Positions 27,718-37,900 of a stretch of 64,000 bases of DNA are shown piece by piece. The notes under the pieces are model-generated. The model was given only the letters and a program-made list of their open reading frames with translations. It made no database searches and was not told the origin of the DNA. Source of the DNA: Kaistella carnis. GTDB lineage: Bacteria; Bacteroidota; Bacteroidia; Flavobacteriales; Weeksellaceae. Within the stretch, counting starts at the first letter, position 1. Every line of letters starts with the position of its first letter. The position numbers and the translations under genes are program-made. Location: assembly GCF_003860585.1 (NCBI RefSeq), contig NZ_CP034159.1, positions 1,550,001 through 1,614,000 on the forward strand. Reading direction: 5' to 3'.

Positions 27718-27804
27718 TTGGTTGTGATTTAATGGTACAAATAAGGTATTGATTTATGGTTGTTTTTAGACCGAAAAACATCCAATTTACTAGTAATCAA
27801 TACT

Positions 27805-29412
27805 TTACGCCCCCGTGACGTCTTCTGACTCTTCTATTCTTTCACGAAATATTTTTACGTTAACGATTTTTCTCCTGCGTAAGGCTCCGGTAAATCTGGC
27901 TTTAGCCCACCGGAACCTCAAGAATCTCACTTTTCCGAAATGATGTTGCAGTACATAGATCATCATTCCTATCGCCGCAATGCAGATCAGGCCGTAAACC
28001 TTTTTGTTGGCGGCTAAGATCGCGTTGAGCTGTATGCTTTTGTAACCTGATAAAGCGGTTTGCGCCGACATTAAATTTCCGTCCATATACACCGCCAGAT
28101 TTTGTACACTTTCCCACTGGAACTGATATTGCAGCCAGGATAAGAATGATGAGAATACTGCCGTCGCCACGAAACTCCGGAATACAAGGATCAGCCCAAT
28201 GGCCTGAAGCATTGCTTCCATCTCCAGCTTATCGCACGTATAATACCACACTACGATAAAAAGTGCACATAAGCCGTAACCTTTGAGAATCATGGGCAGC
28301 AGCCAACTGATGTAGCTGAGTTCCGGTACCATCATAAAATACATCATCACACTGTTGAGGAAAAAAGCAGCAAAACCGGAGAATACCAACATCTTCAGGG
28401 ACCGTTCGGCTTTAAACCAGTAGAAAGCCACCACTCCTGCTAAAATCACCCCGGGAATCATCATGATGCTCAGTGACGAATTCGTCACCATATCATAACC
28501 GAGTATTCCGACGGCAAATGAGCTCTGAAGCGAACTCGCGCCCAGAAATACGCCGGTGAACAGCAGCATCAGCAAGCCGCTTTGCACATTGCTCTTGGTG
28601 AAGATGCCAAAGGAGATATAACTTCTTTTTAAACTGAGTTGGCGCAGTGCGAGCAGCACAAAACTGATCAGCGTACCCCAGAACGAAACACGGATCGCAG
28701 AATCCTCGAACCAGTTAAGGGTTTTACCAAACGACAGAAAATAGGCCATAAATAGAAATGTGCCCGCAAAAAAGACCATGCTCAGCCAGTCGACCTGCGA
28801 GAAGGGCAGTTTGCGTGCGAAACGCTGGTTATGCTGGAAGATCACCGTAATCATGATCAGCACCAGACAAAGCCCCGCCGTAAGCAGGTGCGGGTATTGC
28901 CACGTGGTGTGATAGGCTAATTTGGAAAGGTAGTAGCCCGCAACATTTCCGGTGATGATGGAAAAAGGGTAAAATATCGCGTAAAAGCGGCCCCGTTTGC
29001 CGTCCGGACTTAAAATGAACATCAAAGGAAGGATAAATTCCAGCATCATGAACATCTTAAAAAATCCCATGATGAGTGCTGAAGCAATAATGATTTCTGC
29101 GACATTGGTCGTAGCGATCACGAAAGACAGCACCGCCGACACGGCCAGTGAAGTCACCATGATTTCTTTAGTCCGGAATCTCATCTTCACCCTCAGTATC
29201 AGCGGCATTGCAGTGGCCATTCCGATAAAAGAGGCGAAATTGGCCATCATCAGATAGTCGGGCATAATGCCGAGATCGCCGACCATCATACTGATATTCC
29301 CGCTGTTCACCGGATTCAGCGTCATGATCAGAATGGTGAATACCAGAATAAGCAGAAGCTGCAATGGTTTAGGTACCCAACTTTTATATAGCCCTTTGTT
29401 ATAATCCGACAT
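27805..29412 (-). CDS. MFS efflux transporter (DHA2/EmrB-like) of a tripartite pump
   Basis: This 535-residue inner-membrane protein has about 14 hydrophobic helices, the count expected of DHA2 drug/H+ antiporters. It lacks the most canonical motif A string, like several Bacteroidota pumps annotated only as MFS. Its ATG overlaps the stop of the adaptor gene by one base, so the two are translated together. With the TolC-like and HlyD-like products upstream it should form a trans-envelope exporter for drugs or toxic metabolites. The C-terminal tail is basic. Codons are visibly more G+C-rich than in the flanks. Confidence 0.85.
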   Translation of the reverse strand: MSDYNKGLYKSWVPKPLQLLLILVFTILIMTLNPVNSGNISMMVGDLGIMPDYLMMANFASFIGMATAMPLILRVKMRFRTKEIMVTSLAVSAVLSFVIATTNVAEIIIASALIMGFFKMFMMLEFILPLMFILSPDGKRGRFYAIFYPFSIITGNVAGYYLSKLAYHTTWQYPHLLTAGLCLVLIMITVIFQHNQRFARKLPFSQVDWLSMVFFAGTFLFMAYFLSFGKTLNWFEDSAIRVSFWGTLISFVLLALRQLSLKRSYISFGIFTKSNVQSGLLMLLFTGVFLGASSLQSSFAVGILGYDMVTNSSLSIMMIPGVILAGVVAFYWFKAERSLKMLVFSGFAAFFLNSVMMYFMMVPELSYISWLLPMILKGYGLCALFIVVWYYTCDKLEMEAMLQAIGLILVFRSFVATAVFSSFLSWLQYQFQWESVQNLAVYMDGNLMSAQTALSGYKSIQLNAILAANKKVYGLICIAAIGMMIYVLQHHFGKVRFLRFRWAKARFTGALRRRKIVNVKIFRERIEESEDVTGA

Positions 29413-30566
29413 TATTGCGGTTTATTTAAAGTCACACTCACATTCATCCCGGCACGGAGCTGCGCCACATCTTCTTTTTTATTATCTGCGGTAAATTCAA
29501 TCCGAACCGGAATCCGCTGCTGTACTTTAACAAAGTTTCCTGTGGAATTATCGACCGGAACATTCGAATATTTCGATCCAGTAGCAGCAGAAATGGCCGT
29601 CACGGTACCGATAAATTTCTTCCCGTCTAAAGCATCCGCAGTGATATTCATCTTTTCGCCAATTTTAACGCGCGGCATCTGGCTTTCGAGGAAGTTTGCG
29701 GTGATCCACTTCTGGCCGTTCAGCACGATGGTGCCTACCTGCTGCCCGGGTTGTACCAGTTGCCCTTCGTTGATCAGCCTTCTGCCCATCACGCCGTCGT
29801 AAGGGGCGGTAATCACAGCGTATGAAAGGTTGATTTTGGCCATGTCGAGCATTGCGGAGGTTCGTTTTATCTCGGCGTCATTTACCCCGAGGCGGCTTCG
29901 GGTTTCGCCGGTGGCAAGACTCGCTGAGTTTTTCTGGCTCAGCAATGTTTCGTAAGCCGCTCTGGTCGCATCGTACTCAGTTTTGACCTGATCATACTGC
30001 TGCCTTGTCACCGCTTCCGAAGCCAGCAGGTTTTTGTAGCGGTTCATGTTCTGTTCTGCATTCCAAAGTCGGGCTTTAGCGCCGGCGATGTTCGCATTGG
30101 CAACGTTCACGTTATTTGAAACCGTATTTACTGAGGAGGAAGTTACGTCCCGCGAAGCCCGTGCATTCTGCCACGCCGCTTCGGCCTGCGCCAATTGGGT
30201 ACGGAGCTCGCGGTCGTCCAGTATGACCAGGGTATCGCCTTTTTTCACGGCCTCATGTTCGGTGTATTTTATTTCTTTAATATACCCGGCAACGCGCGTG
30301 TTGACGGGGTTGATAAATTCTTCAACCTGTGCGGAGTTCGTGAAGTTATCGTCGCCAAGGTGAAAATAATGTTTCACCAGCCAGTAGAAGCCGCCCACCG
30401 CAATGGCAAAAACGAGCAGGTTGATCACCGTTGTTTTCACATTATTGCTTTTTTTCTTAGGCTTTTTCACCGGCTGCGGCGCTTTTTCTTCATGCTTTTT
30501 GTGTGAAACGTTTGCTTCAGTTCCGGGCTGGATGATATTTTCGTTATCGGGAGTTTTGTCTGACAT
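29412..30566 (-). CDS. HlyD/EmrA-type membrane fusion protein
   Basis: The 384-residue adaptor has a charged, Lys/Pro-rich N-terminal cytoplasmic stretch and one membrane helix at about 48-66 (VINLLVFAIAVGGFYWLV). A split biotinyl-lipoyl-like barrel follows (IKEIKYTEHEAVKKGDTLV and, later, YAVITAPYDGVMGRRL), with a long coiled-coil hairpin from about 125 to 225 and a beta-barrel with NFVKVQQRIPVRIE. It bridges the MFS pump and the outer-membrane channel across the periplasm. It is second in the operon, with a 15-base gap after the TolC-like gene. Confidence 0.9.
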   Translation of the reverse strand: MSDKTPDNENIIQPGTEANVSHKKHEEKAPQPVKKPKKKSNNVKTTVINLLVFAIAVGGFYWLVKHYFHLGDDNFTNSAQVEEFINPVNTRVAGYIKEIKYTEHEAVKKGDTLVILDDRELRTQLAQAEAAWQNARASRDVTSSSVNTVSNNVNVANANIAGAKARLWNAEQNMNRYKNLLASEAVTRQQYDQVKTEYDATRAAYETLLSQKNSASLATGETRSRLGVNDAEIKRTSAMLDMAKINLSYAVITAPYDGVMGRRLINEGQLVQPGQQVGTIVLNGQKWITANFLESQMPRVKIGEKMNITADALDGKKFIGTVTAISAATGSKYSNVPVDNSTGNFVKVQQRIPVRIEFTADNKKEDVAQLRAGMNVSVTLNKPQ

Positions 30567-30581
30567 CGCTGTAATTTTATT

Positions 30582-31892
30582 TTATAAAGTTCCTGTTGTT
30601 TTCAATAAATTGTAATACTGGTACTGCACGTTGATCTCGCTGTTGGCATATTGCAGTTCGGCTTCGAGTTTGGCGTTTGTAGCATCGATCATATCGGCCT
30701 GTAGCGCGAGCTGGTTAAGGTATTTGGCTTCTATGATTTTATAATTTTCACTCGCAAGTTCTTCGCTTTCTTTGTTAAGACGCGCCTGTTGCACCGCTTC
30801 CTGCCATTTGAGATAGGCGGCGTTGGTCTGCACATCAAGATTTTCCTGCTGCAGCACAAGCACGTTTCTGGCCTGGTTGAGCTGCAGTTTCCCCAGCTGC
30901 TCCTTTTCTTTGGTTTTATAAAGGTTGTCGATATTATAGCTGATGCTGAGTCCGGCCTGCCACGTGTTGGTGTAAAAATCCTGCGCAGGAAGCGAACTTG
31001 TAACGGGCCGCGCCATATCGTAGCCGCCAAAGACCCCGATGGTGGGTTTTTTATCGGTATTGATGATCTCGATGTTTTTGTTGGCGAGTTCAATTCCGGT
31101 CTGCGCATATTGTAAGGCCGGATGATTCTGATGAGCCCGGTCTAAATAATAGTTCAGCCCCTCATCGGCCGCCACCACGCTGAGTGATGCAGTGGGCACA
31201 ATAAGAACATCGGGCGAAAGTCCTATAGCGGTAGCTAACTGATAATTTAAACTTGCACGGTTGTTGTCGAGCGACAGTATTCCCTGCTCCAGGTTCTTCA
31301 GCAGCAGTTCGCCACGTATGATCTCATTCCGCGTCACCATGCCCTGCTTATAAAATTTCTTTACGTTCTCAAGGCGTTCAGTAGCGAGTTTGCGGTTGTT
31401 CAGAAACACATTCTTCTGGTTGATAATCCTTTGAATATCGAGATAATTCGACATCACAAGAAACTTAATATTCTGCTCATCTTTCTCAAGATCGAGTTCA
31501 GCAAGTTGTTCGCGCAGTTCTGAAACTTCAATCGATTTTTTCACGAGCCCGCCTTTAAAGATGAGTTCAGACGCCTGAATGCTGTAGGTATTGCCAAAAT
31601 GCGGCATGCTTACGGTTGCAATTTTAGACAGGTCTTTATCGAGGATCAGCGCATCACCCAGATAAAAGGCGTTGGCAGAAGCGGTGATGCTGGGCAGTTT
31701 CTGCAGCGCTGCATTTTTGGTCTGCTGGCGCGCAATCAGGATGTTTTCTGACGAAAGCTTAAGCTGCGTATGATTTTCGAGAGCCATTTGCACCACCTCG
31801 TCCAGCTGTAAGGTGCGTTCCGTGGTTTGAGCGGTGGCTTGGAAAAAAAACAGACTCAGCAATAATAAAGTCAGCGTGTTTTTCAGTTTCAT
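30582..31892 (-). CDS. TolC-family outer-membrane efflux protein
   Basis: The 436-residue protein has a signal peptide (TLTLLLLSLFFFQATAQ) and then two repeats of the TolC helical-hairpin/beta-strand unit. These show as long Leu/Gln/Asn-rich amphipathic helices (QMALENHTQLKLSSENILIA, NVKKFYKQGMVTRNEII and matching C-terminal helices). It forms the trimeric channel of the pump encoded by the next two genes. It is first in the operon, 93 bases after the regulator gene on the same strand. Confidence 0.9.
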   Translation of the reverse strand: MKLKNTLTLLLLSLFFFQATAQTTERTLQLDEVVQMALENHTQLKLSSENILIARQQTKNAALQKLPSITASANAFYLGDALILDKDLSKIATVSMPHFGNTYSIQASELIFKGGLVKKSIEVSELREQLAELDLEKDEQNIKFLVMSNYLDIQRIINQKNVFLNNRKLATERLENVKKFYKQGMVTRNEIIRGELLLKNLEQGILSLDNNRASLNYQLATAIGLSPDVLIVPTASLSVVAADEGLNYYLDRAHQNHPALQYAQTGIELANKNIEIINTDKKPTIGVFGGYDMARPVTSSLPAQDFYTNTWQAGLSISYNIDNLYKTKEKEQLGKLQLNQARNVLVLQQENLDVQTNAAYLKWQEAVQQARLNKESEELASENYKIIEAKYLNQLALQADMIDATNAKLEAELQYANSEINVQYQYYNLLKTTGTL

Positions 31893-31985
31893 ATTTTCTG
31901 TGGTTTATTTAACGGTGCAAAGCTACCGGTATATGCAACCCCATAAAATGACGGAAAGAACGAATAAAATGTTTAAAAGTAAGAT

Positions 31986-32837
31986 TTAGTTTTTAAAACG
32001 CCTGCGGTAAACAGCCGGACTTTCGCCTGAGTGCTTCTTGAAAAAATGCCCGAATGAATACTGGTCGCTGAACTTAAGATCCATGGAAATCTCGTACATA
32101 CTCTTTTCCGTGGAAGAAAGCAATGCTTTTGCTTCCTTCATCACGTAGGCCGCAATAATCTGCCCTGCCGTTTTGCCAGTCACTTCCTTTAAAAGCGCCG
32201 AGAGATGTCTGGAAGTAATAAATTGTTTTTCAGCATACCAAGTTACTTCGCGCTCCTGCAGAAAATGTTCACCAACGTTTTTCAGAAACTGCAGGGTTAT
32301 TTCCTGTTTACGTGATACCTTATTTTTTGAAAAATTAGAATGTTGGGAAATAATATCCCCAAACTGATACACCGCGGCCGAAAAGAGATGCCGGATAATC
32401 TCCTCGCGATTGGCAGATGAATCCCCGTTTTCAAGCATGCTCTGCAAAAGTTCTGCATTATTCCAGATTCTGGTGAAGGCTTTAGGTTCAAGACAGAAAT
32501 TGCGAACCAGTTCGTTTCGGAAATAGACAAAAGCATTCAGCCGGTTGATCTTCAGGGGGAGCTTTTCTGTGTATTCACGCGCAAATGCGATTACCAGTAT
32601 TTCCGGGTTTTCGCTTATTTCCTGAAGTTCATATACCTGTCGCGAATCGATCAGTGCCACACAATTCTCGCCGAGTTTGATGCTGTTCAGGCTTTCGGTA
32701 AAAATAAGCTTTCCTTTTTTCAGAATAAGAAAAGCGGGATTTTTAGGATGATGCGGCCTGCCCACCGCGATAAAATCAAAAATATTCCCGGTATCAAAAA
32801 TCTGGATAGGGTATTCCAAAGTCTGCATTTTAAGCAA
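31986..32837 (-). CDS. AraC-family transcriptional regulator
   Basis: The protein is 283 residues. The N-terminal cupin-like sensing half (GRPHHPKNPAFLILKKGKL) is joined to a C-terminal pair of helix-turn-helix motifs. The second has the family signature: MEISMDLKFSDQYSFGHFFK-type pattern here MYEISMDLKFSDQYSFGHFF, then HSGESPAVYRRRF. Its location directly upstream of the efflux operon in the same direction makes it the likely local activator. The ligand is unknown. Confidence 0.9.
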   Translation of the reverse strand: MLKMQTLEYPIQIFDTGNIFDFIAVGRPHHPKNPAFLILKKGKLIFTESLNSIKLGENCVALIDSRQVYELQEISENPEILVIAFAREYTEKLPLKINRLNAFVYFRNELVRNFCLEPKAFTRIWNNAELLQSMLENGDSSANREEIIRHLFSAAVYQFGDIISQHSNFSKNKVSRKQEITLQFLKNVGEHFLQEREVTWYAEKQFITSRHLSALLKEVTGKTAGQIIAAYVMKEAKALLSSTEKSMYEISMDLKFSDQYSFGHFFKKHSGESPAVYRRRFKN

Positions 32838-32847
32838 ATATAATGAT

Positions 32848-33114
32848 TTAAGATTGTTCTGAACAAGAGTGCCGTTTCTCGAAGGCCTTAACCTTATACC
32901 TAACCTTAACCATAAATTCCTCTCGGCTAACCATCATTTTATAGGAGGTCCAGTGCTCGTTGTTTGCTGGGGTTATTACGCCGTTAACAGCTTCAACTTT
33001 AAAACCGGCGTTTTTATATGATTGGATTGCGGAAGTATTGAAGTCATAAACATTCAGGCCAACAAAATAGGTGTCCAGGTGTTCAAAACTCCCTACGGTC
33101 AAAATTTTAGTCAA
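32848..33114 (-). pseudogene. C-terminal fragment of a GNAT acetyltransferase
   Basis: An 88-residue frame contains GLNVYDFNTSAIQSYKNAGF, the characteristic end of GNAT proteins (acetyl-CoA-side helix and following strand), and then a degraded tail ending VKAFEKRHSCSEQS. The N-terminal acetyl-CoA binding core (RxxGxG/A) is absent, so it cannot be a working enzyme. It lies at the right border of the G+C-rich efflux block among other fragments. Confidence 0.6.
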
Positions 33115-33201
33115 AATTGTTCAGTCACCTGTGCCACGAAATTCCTGATCTCCAATAAGTTCGGCAGAGTCTGCTGTGATGTTCGTCCGTCCTATAGGCT
33201 T

Positions 33202-33351
33202 ATGGAAAAAATAGTAAAAGCGGAATTCAGATTAGTTGGACTGAAACTCGACCACAAGACCACCAGAAAACTCCATTCAATAGCTATAAAAGAGGTGGTT
33301 TTTATGAAAGTAAGCCGGCAATTGCAGATGTACAACAGGTACGTCTTTTAG
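33202..33351 (+). pseudogene. Possible GyrI-like domain remnant
   Basis: A frame starting MEKIVKAEFRLVGLKLDHKT resembles the beginning of small GyrI-like/effector-binding proteins and then loses similarity. It is probably a broken fragment in the same decayed area. The similarity is from memory of the family pattern and is weak. Confidence 0.3.
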
Positions 33352-33448
33352 CGGTTCGCTGTATTTTTGTCTATCAGATATTTATTTTGAATTATTGGAG
33401 GGAAACAAAAATTTCTACTTCTTCAACTCCTTAAAGGTTTGGCAGGTG

Positions 33449-33489
33449 ATTATTTCACTTCTTCGAAAATACCGGATACTGATAATCAA
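33449..33489 (+). repeat. 41-bp direct repeat, right copy
   Basis: Right-hand partner of 27677-27717, three mismatches in 41 positions. It overlaps the 3' end of the HipA-like remnant on the other strand, which suggests that the repeat is the tail of that gene. Confidence 0.65.
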
Positions 33490-33705
33490 CTTTCTGCAGC
33501 AATTTCTAACAACCAACCTTCAGGAATTAATCCTTCAAAAAAAGGAAAAATTCGTTTTTCCTTATAAATTTTTTCTGAAACCGGCATCGAAAAAGTAATC
33601 TCTTGATTAGGTAATTTTTGAATATAATTTGTATCGTCACGAAAGTATAATCACCCTCGGATGTTTCTGTAGTTATTCCCATCAAATAATTTTGGTAAAA
33701 TAGCG
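33480..33705 (-). pseudogene. HipA N-terminal-domain (HipS-like) remnant, frameshifted
   Basis: On the minus strand, MGITTETSEGDYTF (from about 33682) continues after a one-base slip near 33640 as DDTNYIQKLPNQEITFSMPV, then KRIFPFFEGLIPEGWLLEIA, stopping at 33486. These are the strand/helix motifs of the HipA N-terminal subdomain (GDYTF, SLSMP-type, FFEGLIPEGW). In HipBST-type toxin-antitoxin systems this domain is a separate small protein. No kinase part or HipB helix-turn-helix is nearby, so the gene is dead. The gap to 33853 holds nothing else. Confidence 0.6.
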
Positions 33706-33853
33706 AACTCCTACTCGCTTATTAAATTTTCTCAACTATTTTAAAATCAATTATTTACATACTTATTTTCTAATTATTTTGTCGCAAATTTGGGATATAT
33801 TTACGACAGAATAAATTACTATTTCTATATCTTTAATGCACTGACATAAGTTT

Positions 33854-34816
33854 TTACTTGTTCCGATTCAATACACTAATCACCAATCGCTTTACAGTTT
33901 CCATTTCTTCAGGTTTACTCGAAGCAATAAACAGTGTTAAACTCGCCAAAGTGTCATTGCTAATAATTAGTTCATTTTGCGCATTGAAAAGCATTTTATT
34001 GGTTTGCAAAAATTTCAAAAAACACGCTGCGGCAATTCTCTTATTACCATCTACGAAAGAATGATTTTTCACCACGAGATACAAAAGCATCGTCGCTTTT
34101 TCTTCCAAGGTTGGATAAAAATCGTTTTCTCCGAATCCCTTTTCTATTTGGGCAATTGAACTTTCAAAATTTTGATCCTTTTCTTTTCCAAATACTTGTG
34201 AATCAAAATCGACAACCATTTCATTAATGAGCTCTTGATAATCTTCTCTGGTCGGGTAAAGTGCTTGTTTTTTCGTTAAACCTTTGGAATCCAATTCTTC
34301 GTGGTCGTAATCATCCAATAATTGTAGTCCTTTAGAGAAAATCGATAGCCATTCATTTTCTTCAGATTTCTCTTCAATAGCTCTGCTTAGAATCTGAATA
34401 CCATTTTTCAAAAGTTGAACTTCCTGTTCTTTTTGTTCTAATCTTTTTTCGTTTATGGAATAACCATTTACTAAATATTCTTTTAGAATACTATTTGCCC
34501 AGATTCGGAACTGTGTTCCTTGTTTGGATTTCACTCTGTAGCCCACGGAGATTATGACATCTAAATTGTAAAATTTGGTCTTATATTTCTTTCCATCTGC
34601 TGCAGTTGTCAAGGAATCCTTGACAACTGATTTTACATCTAACTCTCCTTCTTTGAAGCAATTATTTATATGCAGACTTATATTTTGTTTTGTTTGCTTA
34701 AATAATTCGCTCAATTGACTTTGGGATAACCAAACAGTATCTCCTTCAAACTGCACTTCAAGTGAAACACCAGAGTCTATATTTTCGTAAATTTCTATTT
34801 GATTTTCTGTTTTCAT
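33854..34816 (-). CDS. RhuM-family protein fused to a Fic/DOC domain
   Basis: The protein is 320 residues. The N-terminal half is the RhuM-type domain: VWLSQSQLSELFKQTKQNIS (DNA-binding-like), FYNLDVIISVGYRVKS and FRIWANSILKEYL. The C-terminal half carries HSFVDGNKRIAA at about 249-260, the HxFxxGNKR core of Fic/DOC enzymes that modify proteins with nucleotides or phosphate. The fused form is common in Bacteroidota and usually sits beside type I restriction genes, as here. Its target is unknown. It is transcribed separately, 170 bases beyond hsdR. Confidence 0.88.
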   Translation of the reverse strand: MKTENQIEIYENIDSGVSLEVQFEGDTVWLSQSQLSELFKQTKQNISLHINNCFKEGELDVKSVVKDSLTTAADGKKYKTKFYNLDVIISVGYRVKSKQGTQFRIWANSILKEYLVNGYSINEKRLEQKEQEVQLLKNGIQILSRAIEEKSEENEWLSIFSKGLQLLDDYDHEELDSKGLTKKQALYPTREDYQELINEMVVDFDSQVFGKEKDQNFESSIAQIEKGFGENDFYPTLEEKATMLLYLVVKNHSFVDGNKRIAAACFLKFLQTNKMLFNAQNELIISNDTLASLTLFIASSKPEEMETVKRLVISVLNRNK

Positions 34817-34986
34817 CGGTTGTAATTGCTTTGTGAATTTAAGTAATTTCTTTAGTAATTAAAAGATTTTCAATCACTTTAATATAGAATTTTTTACAAT
34901 AAGAGGTAACCGTTTTAATGAAAAGCTACACTTTATCTAATTCATCAATTTCTTTTCACTTGCCACAAATATTAATTAAAGCAATA

Positions 34987-37900
34987 TTAAAAATAAGCAT
35001 AACTATAAACATGCTGATAGACCGCCAAACTTTTCAAACTCACTTCCTCATCGGTATATTTATCTTCAGGTAACCAAAGCAATTGATCGTAAATCGTAGT
35101 TTTTATTCCGGCTTTCATTTCCCGGCTTTCTTTCCAGTTCGGAATGTTTAATTTTTCGTTCTGAAGTTTTTCCAAAGTGTCTTTTGCAACTTTTTTGACC
35201 TGCTCTCTTTCTGACTTTGAAAGCTCTTTATTTTGAATGAGTAAATCGAAAATCGATAAAGTGGGTTCATCCAAATTTTCTGTAAAAGCTCTTTTCTCCT
35301 CCTTAGAGAGGGTTTGAACAAAAGCTGTCAATTGTTCAAAACTTCGCTTTAATTCTGCTTCGGATTTACCATTATTATAGGCTTCTACAATTTCTTTATA
35401 GCGTTCGTAAAATTCCATTCTCAAAGGATTTTCTTTCAGCATTTGTTCTAATTTCTGCTCAACTGCTTTATTCAAATCATAAACCAGTTCATTTTTACGC
35501 TGTACTTTTTCAAAAGCTTTTCGTAATGCATCTGCGTCTAAATTGGATAAATCAATGGCAATATTTATAGGTTCAGAAACGGTATCGATGACGATGGAAT
35601 CATTTACAACACTTTGCAGTTTCATAATGATTTCTGTAACATCGGCACTTTTAGTTTTCTGATTGAGTTTATTGTAAATCGCATCAATCGCATTGTACTG
35701 CTTCGTAAATTTCCTGGCTTCTTTTTCGGGAAATAACGCTTTGTATTTGCGAAAAACATTTCGAGCCGCGATCTCAAACTTCGCCCGTGATTCCTCATTT
35801 CTGCAAACGGCATTGGCTCCATTATTTACCGCTGCAATTTTTCCCATCGCTGTTGCTTCTATCAAAGCAGTCAAACTAAAATCTTCTTCCTTCAACATCG
35901 TTTCCACCTCCTCAATCGCGGATTGAATTTCGGCAGCCATTGCTTTTAATTGCTCAAACGGTTTCGTGTCTTTTTTTCCATCGTCGCTACCCTTTCCTTT
36001 CTGACCTTCACCATAAATGGCATAAGCTTTTTCTAACTGCTGATAAACATTACCGTAATCAACGATCAATCCGTTTTCCTTTTCATCATCATACACACGA
36101 TTGGCACGGGCGATTGTCTGCATCAAAGTATGTCCTTTAATCGGTTTATCTAGGTAAACGGTAGAAACACAAGGTGCATCAAAACCAGTAATCCACATTG
36201 CACAAACGATTGCCAAACGAAATGGATTTTCTTCATCTTTAAATTCTTTTTCCAGATTGCGTTCTACCATTCTCCGGCGATGCGGCTCAATCTCCAAATT
36301 CATTTTCTTAAACTTGTCGATCTCATTTTGCTCTGAACTAATGACCACACAAACTTCAGTTGCCGCCACTAAATTGTACTTACGCTGCAATTCCTGCTCT
36401 TCCTGAATATCAGCGGCTTTTGTAATGCGTTGCTGTAATTCTGCCAAATATTCCGGCCAGTATTCCATTACATAATCATACATCCGAACAGCAGTTGGTT
36501 TATCCAGTGCGACCAACATTGCCTTTCCCTGATAACCTCTTTCATTAAAATGCCAAACTAAATCTTTCGCAATGGCGCGTAAACGGGATTCGGCGGTTAA
36601 TATCGGATATTCTTTACTGAAGAGATAGGCAAGTTTTTTCTGCTGATCTTCATCCAGATTTTCCTGTTCCAAAATCTCCGCCATTTGTTCATCCAAAGCA
36701 GGATTTTCTATGTTTAATTTTTCGCCCCGATTCAGATATTTCAATGGAAGGGTTGCTTCATCTTCGATTGCTCTTTTGAAATCATAAACAGAAACATATT
36801 CTCCAAAAATATTCTTAGTAACTTCTTCCTCATCTTTGATAATAGGTGTTCCGGTAAATCCTAAATAAGAAGCATTTGGCAAACCGAAGAAGCGCATGTT
36901 TCGGGCATATTTTCCACCTTGGGTTCGGTGTGCTTCGTCGGAAATAACGATGATGTTTTTTCGGTCTGTAATCAATGGATATTCGGTTTCCAAATTTGGA
37001 TCAATCGAAAATTTATGAATCAGAGAAAATACATATCTATGGTTTTCACTTAATAATTCCCGCAAATGATCGCGGCCGGAAATTCCTTTCTTTTTACCTG
37101 CAATTACATTTTTATTATTGACTACTCCAACACCGGAAAAAGTATCGTAGGCTTGATTCTCCAATTCAGTACGATCTACGACAATTAAGAAAGTATATGA
37201 GCCGCCAAATTTTCGGTGGATTTTTTCACACAGAAAAACCATGGAATAGGTTTTTCCCGAACCTTGCGTATGCCAGTAAACCCCTAATTTCCCTTCCAGA
37301 TCCTCGATGTTGGAAACATTATCCAGCACTTTATTAACACCAATAAACTGGTGGTTTTTAGCCATCAGTTTTACAATATTGCCATTGCTTTCATCGAACA
37401 GCAAAAAGTTTTCAAAAAGATCCATCAAATTTTCAGGAGCGCAAGTTCCACGCAGCATGGTATCTAAACTGACTATCCCTTCCGCTTCTTCCGTGATTCG
37501 TTTCCAGTCCAGGAAATATTTATAAGGACTTGTAATCGTACCAACTTTTGCATCAGTACCATTAGACAGAATTACGAAAGCATTGTGGTAGAACAAATGC
37601 GGAATGGTGTCTTTATAATCCTTAAAATTATCATCGTAAGCAGATCTTAAATCATTTGCATGCGATTTTAATTCAAAGAAAACCAAAGGAATTCCATTTA
37701 CAAAACCAACGACATCTGGACGACGGTTATGCAGTTCGCCACTGACTTCCAACTGACGAACCGCCAAAAAATCATTATTTCTATAATCTTTAAAATCGAA
37801 TATTTTTAAGATTTTCTTTTGAGATTTACCTTCTGCATTCACAAACGAAACCTCTACCCCATTTTTTAGAAACTGGTATTTGGTTTTGTTTTGTTGTGCT

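Noticed and set aside
30046..31115. Plus-strand frames opposite the efflux adaptor and TolC-like genes
   Set aside because: They are antisense to proteins with full family motifs; long frames are expected in more G+C-rich DNA.
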